In this document: piece after piece, positions 5,849-6,342 of the stretch
Position numbering within the stretch: position 1 is the first letter of the stretch
Layout of the letters: the number at the start of each line of letters is the position of its first letter
Assembly: GCA_027074805.1 (NCBI GenBank)
Contig: JALTCK010000101.1
Location: 1 to 6,342, forward strand
Source: Thermococcus sp.
GTDB lineage: Archaea; Methanobacteriota_B; Thermococci; Thermococcales; Thermococcaceae
DNA: 6,342 nucleotides
Direction: 5' to 3'
Notes under the pieces: generated by a model
Told to the model about the DNA's origin: nothing
The model's input: only the letters and a program-made list of their open reading frames with translations
Databases searched by the model: none
Position numbers and translations under genes: made by a program

Positions 5849-6097
5849 ATGATGCTCATGAGGAGGAAGGGCCTGATAGTGAAGGAGCCGTTCGCGAGCA
5901 TGATAGTGGACGGTGAGAAGGTCTGGGAGATCAGGAAGTCGAGGACGAAGGTTAGGGGCGAGACTATCATTCTCAGAGGGGGAAAGCCCCTCTACGCATG
6001 GGTGCTCAGGAACGCCCGGAGATTCGAGAGGGCGAAGAAGGTGAAGATGACTAAGGGGGCCCAAGTGTGGGCGAACGGGGTGGTGGAGGATGAATAG
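5849..6097 (+). CDS. Small ASCH-domain (PUA-like) protein, apparently missing its central part
   Basis: ASCH domains have a beta-barrel related to PUA and are thought to bind RNA or modified nucleosides; the cellular role of the archaeal short forms is unknown. The protein has about 82 residues. Its N-terminal motif, KGLIVKEPFASMIVDGEKVW followed by EIRKSRTKVRGE, is the standard ASCH opening. Its tail, GGKPLYAWVL and then KGAQVWANG, is what I recall from the end of longer Thermococcales ASCH proteins. Between RGETIIL and RGGKPLYAW I would expect roughly 30-50 more residues (a GxAxGxAxLV strand and helices), so an internal in-frame deletion is suspected. ATGs at 5849, 5852 and 5858 are all possible; 5858 best matches the family start, while the TATA position favours the first two. 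It overlaps the DUF1614 gene by eight bases. Confidence 0.75.
   Translation: MMLMRRKGLIVKEPFASMIVDGEKVWEIRKSRTKVRGETIILRGGKPLYAWVLRNARRFERAKKVKMTKGAQVWANGVVEDE
5975..5993 (+). repeat. Perfect inverted repeat inside the ASCH gene
   Basis: AGAGGGG (5975-5981) and CCCCTCT (5987-5993) form a seven-base stem with a five-base loop, GAAAG. It codes for the RGGKPL junction, exactly where the central part of the ASCH domain seems to be missing. Confidence 0.6.
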
Positions 6098-6342
6098 AAG
6101 GGTTATAATCCCTCCTGTTTCATTTCCGCTGTTGATACTGCTGGCCTTTTTAGCATTGGTAGTCTTTATTTTTTTCTCGGGGGTCGTTTTAGCCGCCTTT
6201 GGAAAGCTCGGGATACCCCCCGAAGTTGCCTTCACGCTTTTTCTCTTTGCTCTTGTCGGAAGCCTCATCAACATCCCCATATCGGAAGAGACGACCTACG
6301 AGCCTGTTCTAGCGGTGAGGGAGGTTCGCTTCTTTGGAATTT
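6090..6342 (+). CDS. DUF1614 family membrane protein, N-terminal part (runs off the window)
   Basis: The first 84 codons are present. After a short basic start (MNRRVIIPP) there is a hydrophobic helix at about residues 11-36 (FPLLILLAFLALVVFIFF) and a second at about 44-62 (VAFTLFLFALVGSLINIPI), followed by SEETTYEP. The pattern GSxINIPI after a membrane helix is characteristic of DUF1614, an archaeal and bacterial integral membrane family of unknown function. ATG 6090 lies directly after GGTGGTGGAGG, with GGTGG (6079-6083) six bases upstream. The gene overlaps the end of the ASCH gene by eight bases in a different frame, so the two are likely cotranscribed and translationally coupled. The rest of the protein is outside the window. 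Confidence 0.85.
   Translation, partial: MNRRVIIPPVSFPLLILLAFLALVVFIFFSGVVLAAFGKLGIPPEVAFTLFLFALVGSLINIPISEETTYEPVLAVREVRFFGI

Noticed and set aside
5762..6280. N-terminal extension of the UPF0173 hydrolase to about 6280
   Set aside because: The frame stays open but lies antisense to the ASCH and DUF1614 genes, is rich in Pro, His and Lys with no domain, and the family start with GAGGAGGT is at 5761.
1..6342. CRISPR array, tRNA or rRNA genes, insertion sequence ends
   Set aside because: No spaced direct repeats, cloverleaf, rRNA-like sequence or transposase was seen on either strand.

Overview
The window looks like chromosomal DNA of a hyperthermophilic euryarchaeon of the order Thermococcales, most likely Thermococcus. 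The evidence is the gene set: FAU-1, RadB without a helix-hairpin-helix domain, an archaeal-type MoaA, a Trm5-family tRNA methyltransferase, DUF1614 and a UPF0173 hydrolase. The control signals agree: GGTGA/GGAGGT ribosome binding sites, T/A-rich TATA elements 25-45 bases before starts, very short leaders, and GTG and TTG starts. The species call is an inference from protein recall, not a search.

Layout, left to right. Bases 1-180 (minus) hold the first 60 codons of a Trm5/Taw22-type tRNA G37 methyltransferase. Bases 219-1145 (minus) hold moaA, the radical-SAM first step of molybdopterin/tungstopterin synthesis. A divergent intergenic region (1146-1268) separates it from a two-gene plus-strand operon: an unrecognised helical protein with a winged-helix-like C-terminus (1269-2015), overlapping the start of FAU-1, an S1 plus DUF402 RNA-binding ribonuclease (1981-3396). 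FAU-1 meets a minus-strand vapBC toxin-antitoxin pair tail to tail, the two stop codons sharing one TTAA (3393-3396).

Bases about 4025-4379 (plus) are the decayed C-terminal end of a type ISP restriction-modification enzyme, with an apparent frame change and an in-frame stop. The vapBC promoter appears to lie in its left edge. This accessory patch of vapBC plus dead restriction gene sits between two housekeeping blocks. Nested inverted repeats (4367-4436) close it off from radB.

The right block has a minus-strand operon, UPF0173 metallo-hydrolase then radB (5761 to 4436). A divergent promoter region (5762-5848) lies between it and a plus-strand pair: a small ASCH-domain protein that seems to lack its middle, overlapping a DUF1614 membrane protein that runs off the window. 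No rRNA, tRNA, CRISPR array or insertion sequence was seen. The observations most worth following are the unknown gene coupled to FAU-1, the shortened ASCH protein with a hairpin at the apparent deletion point, and the restriction-gene remnant beside vapBC.
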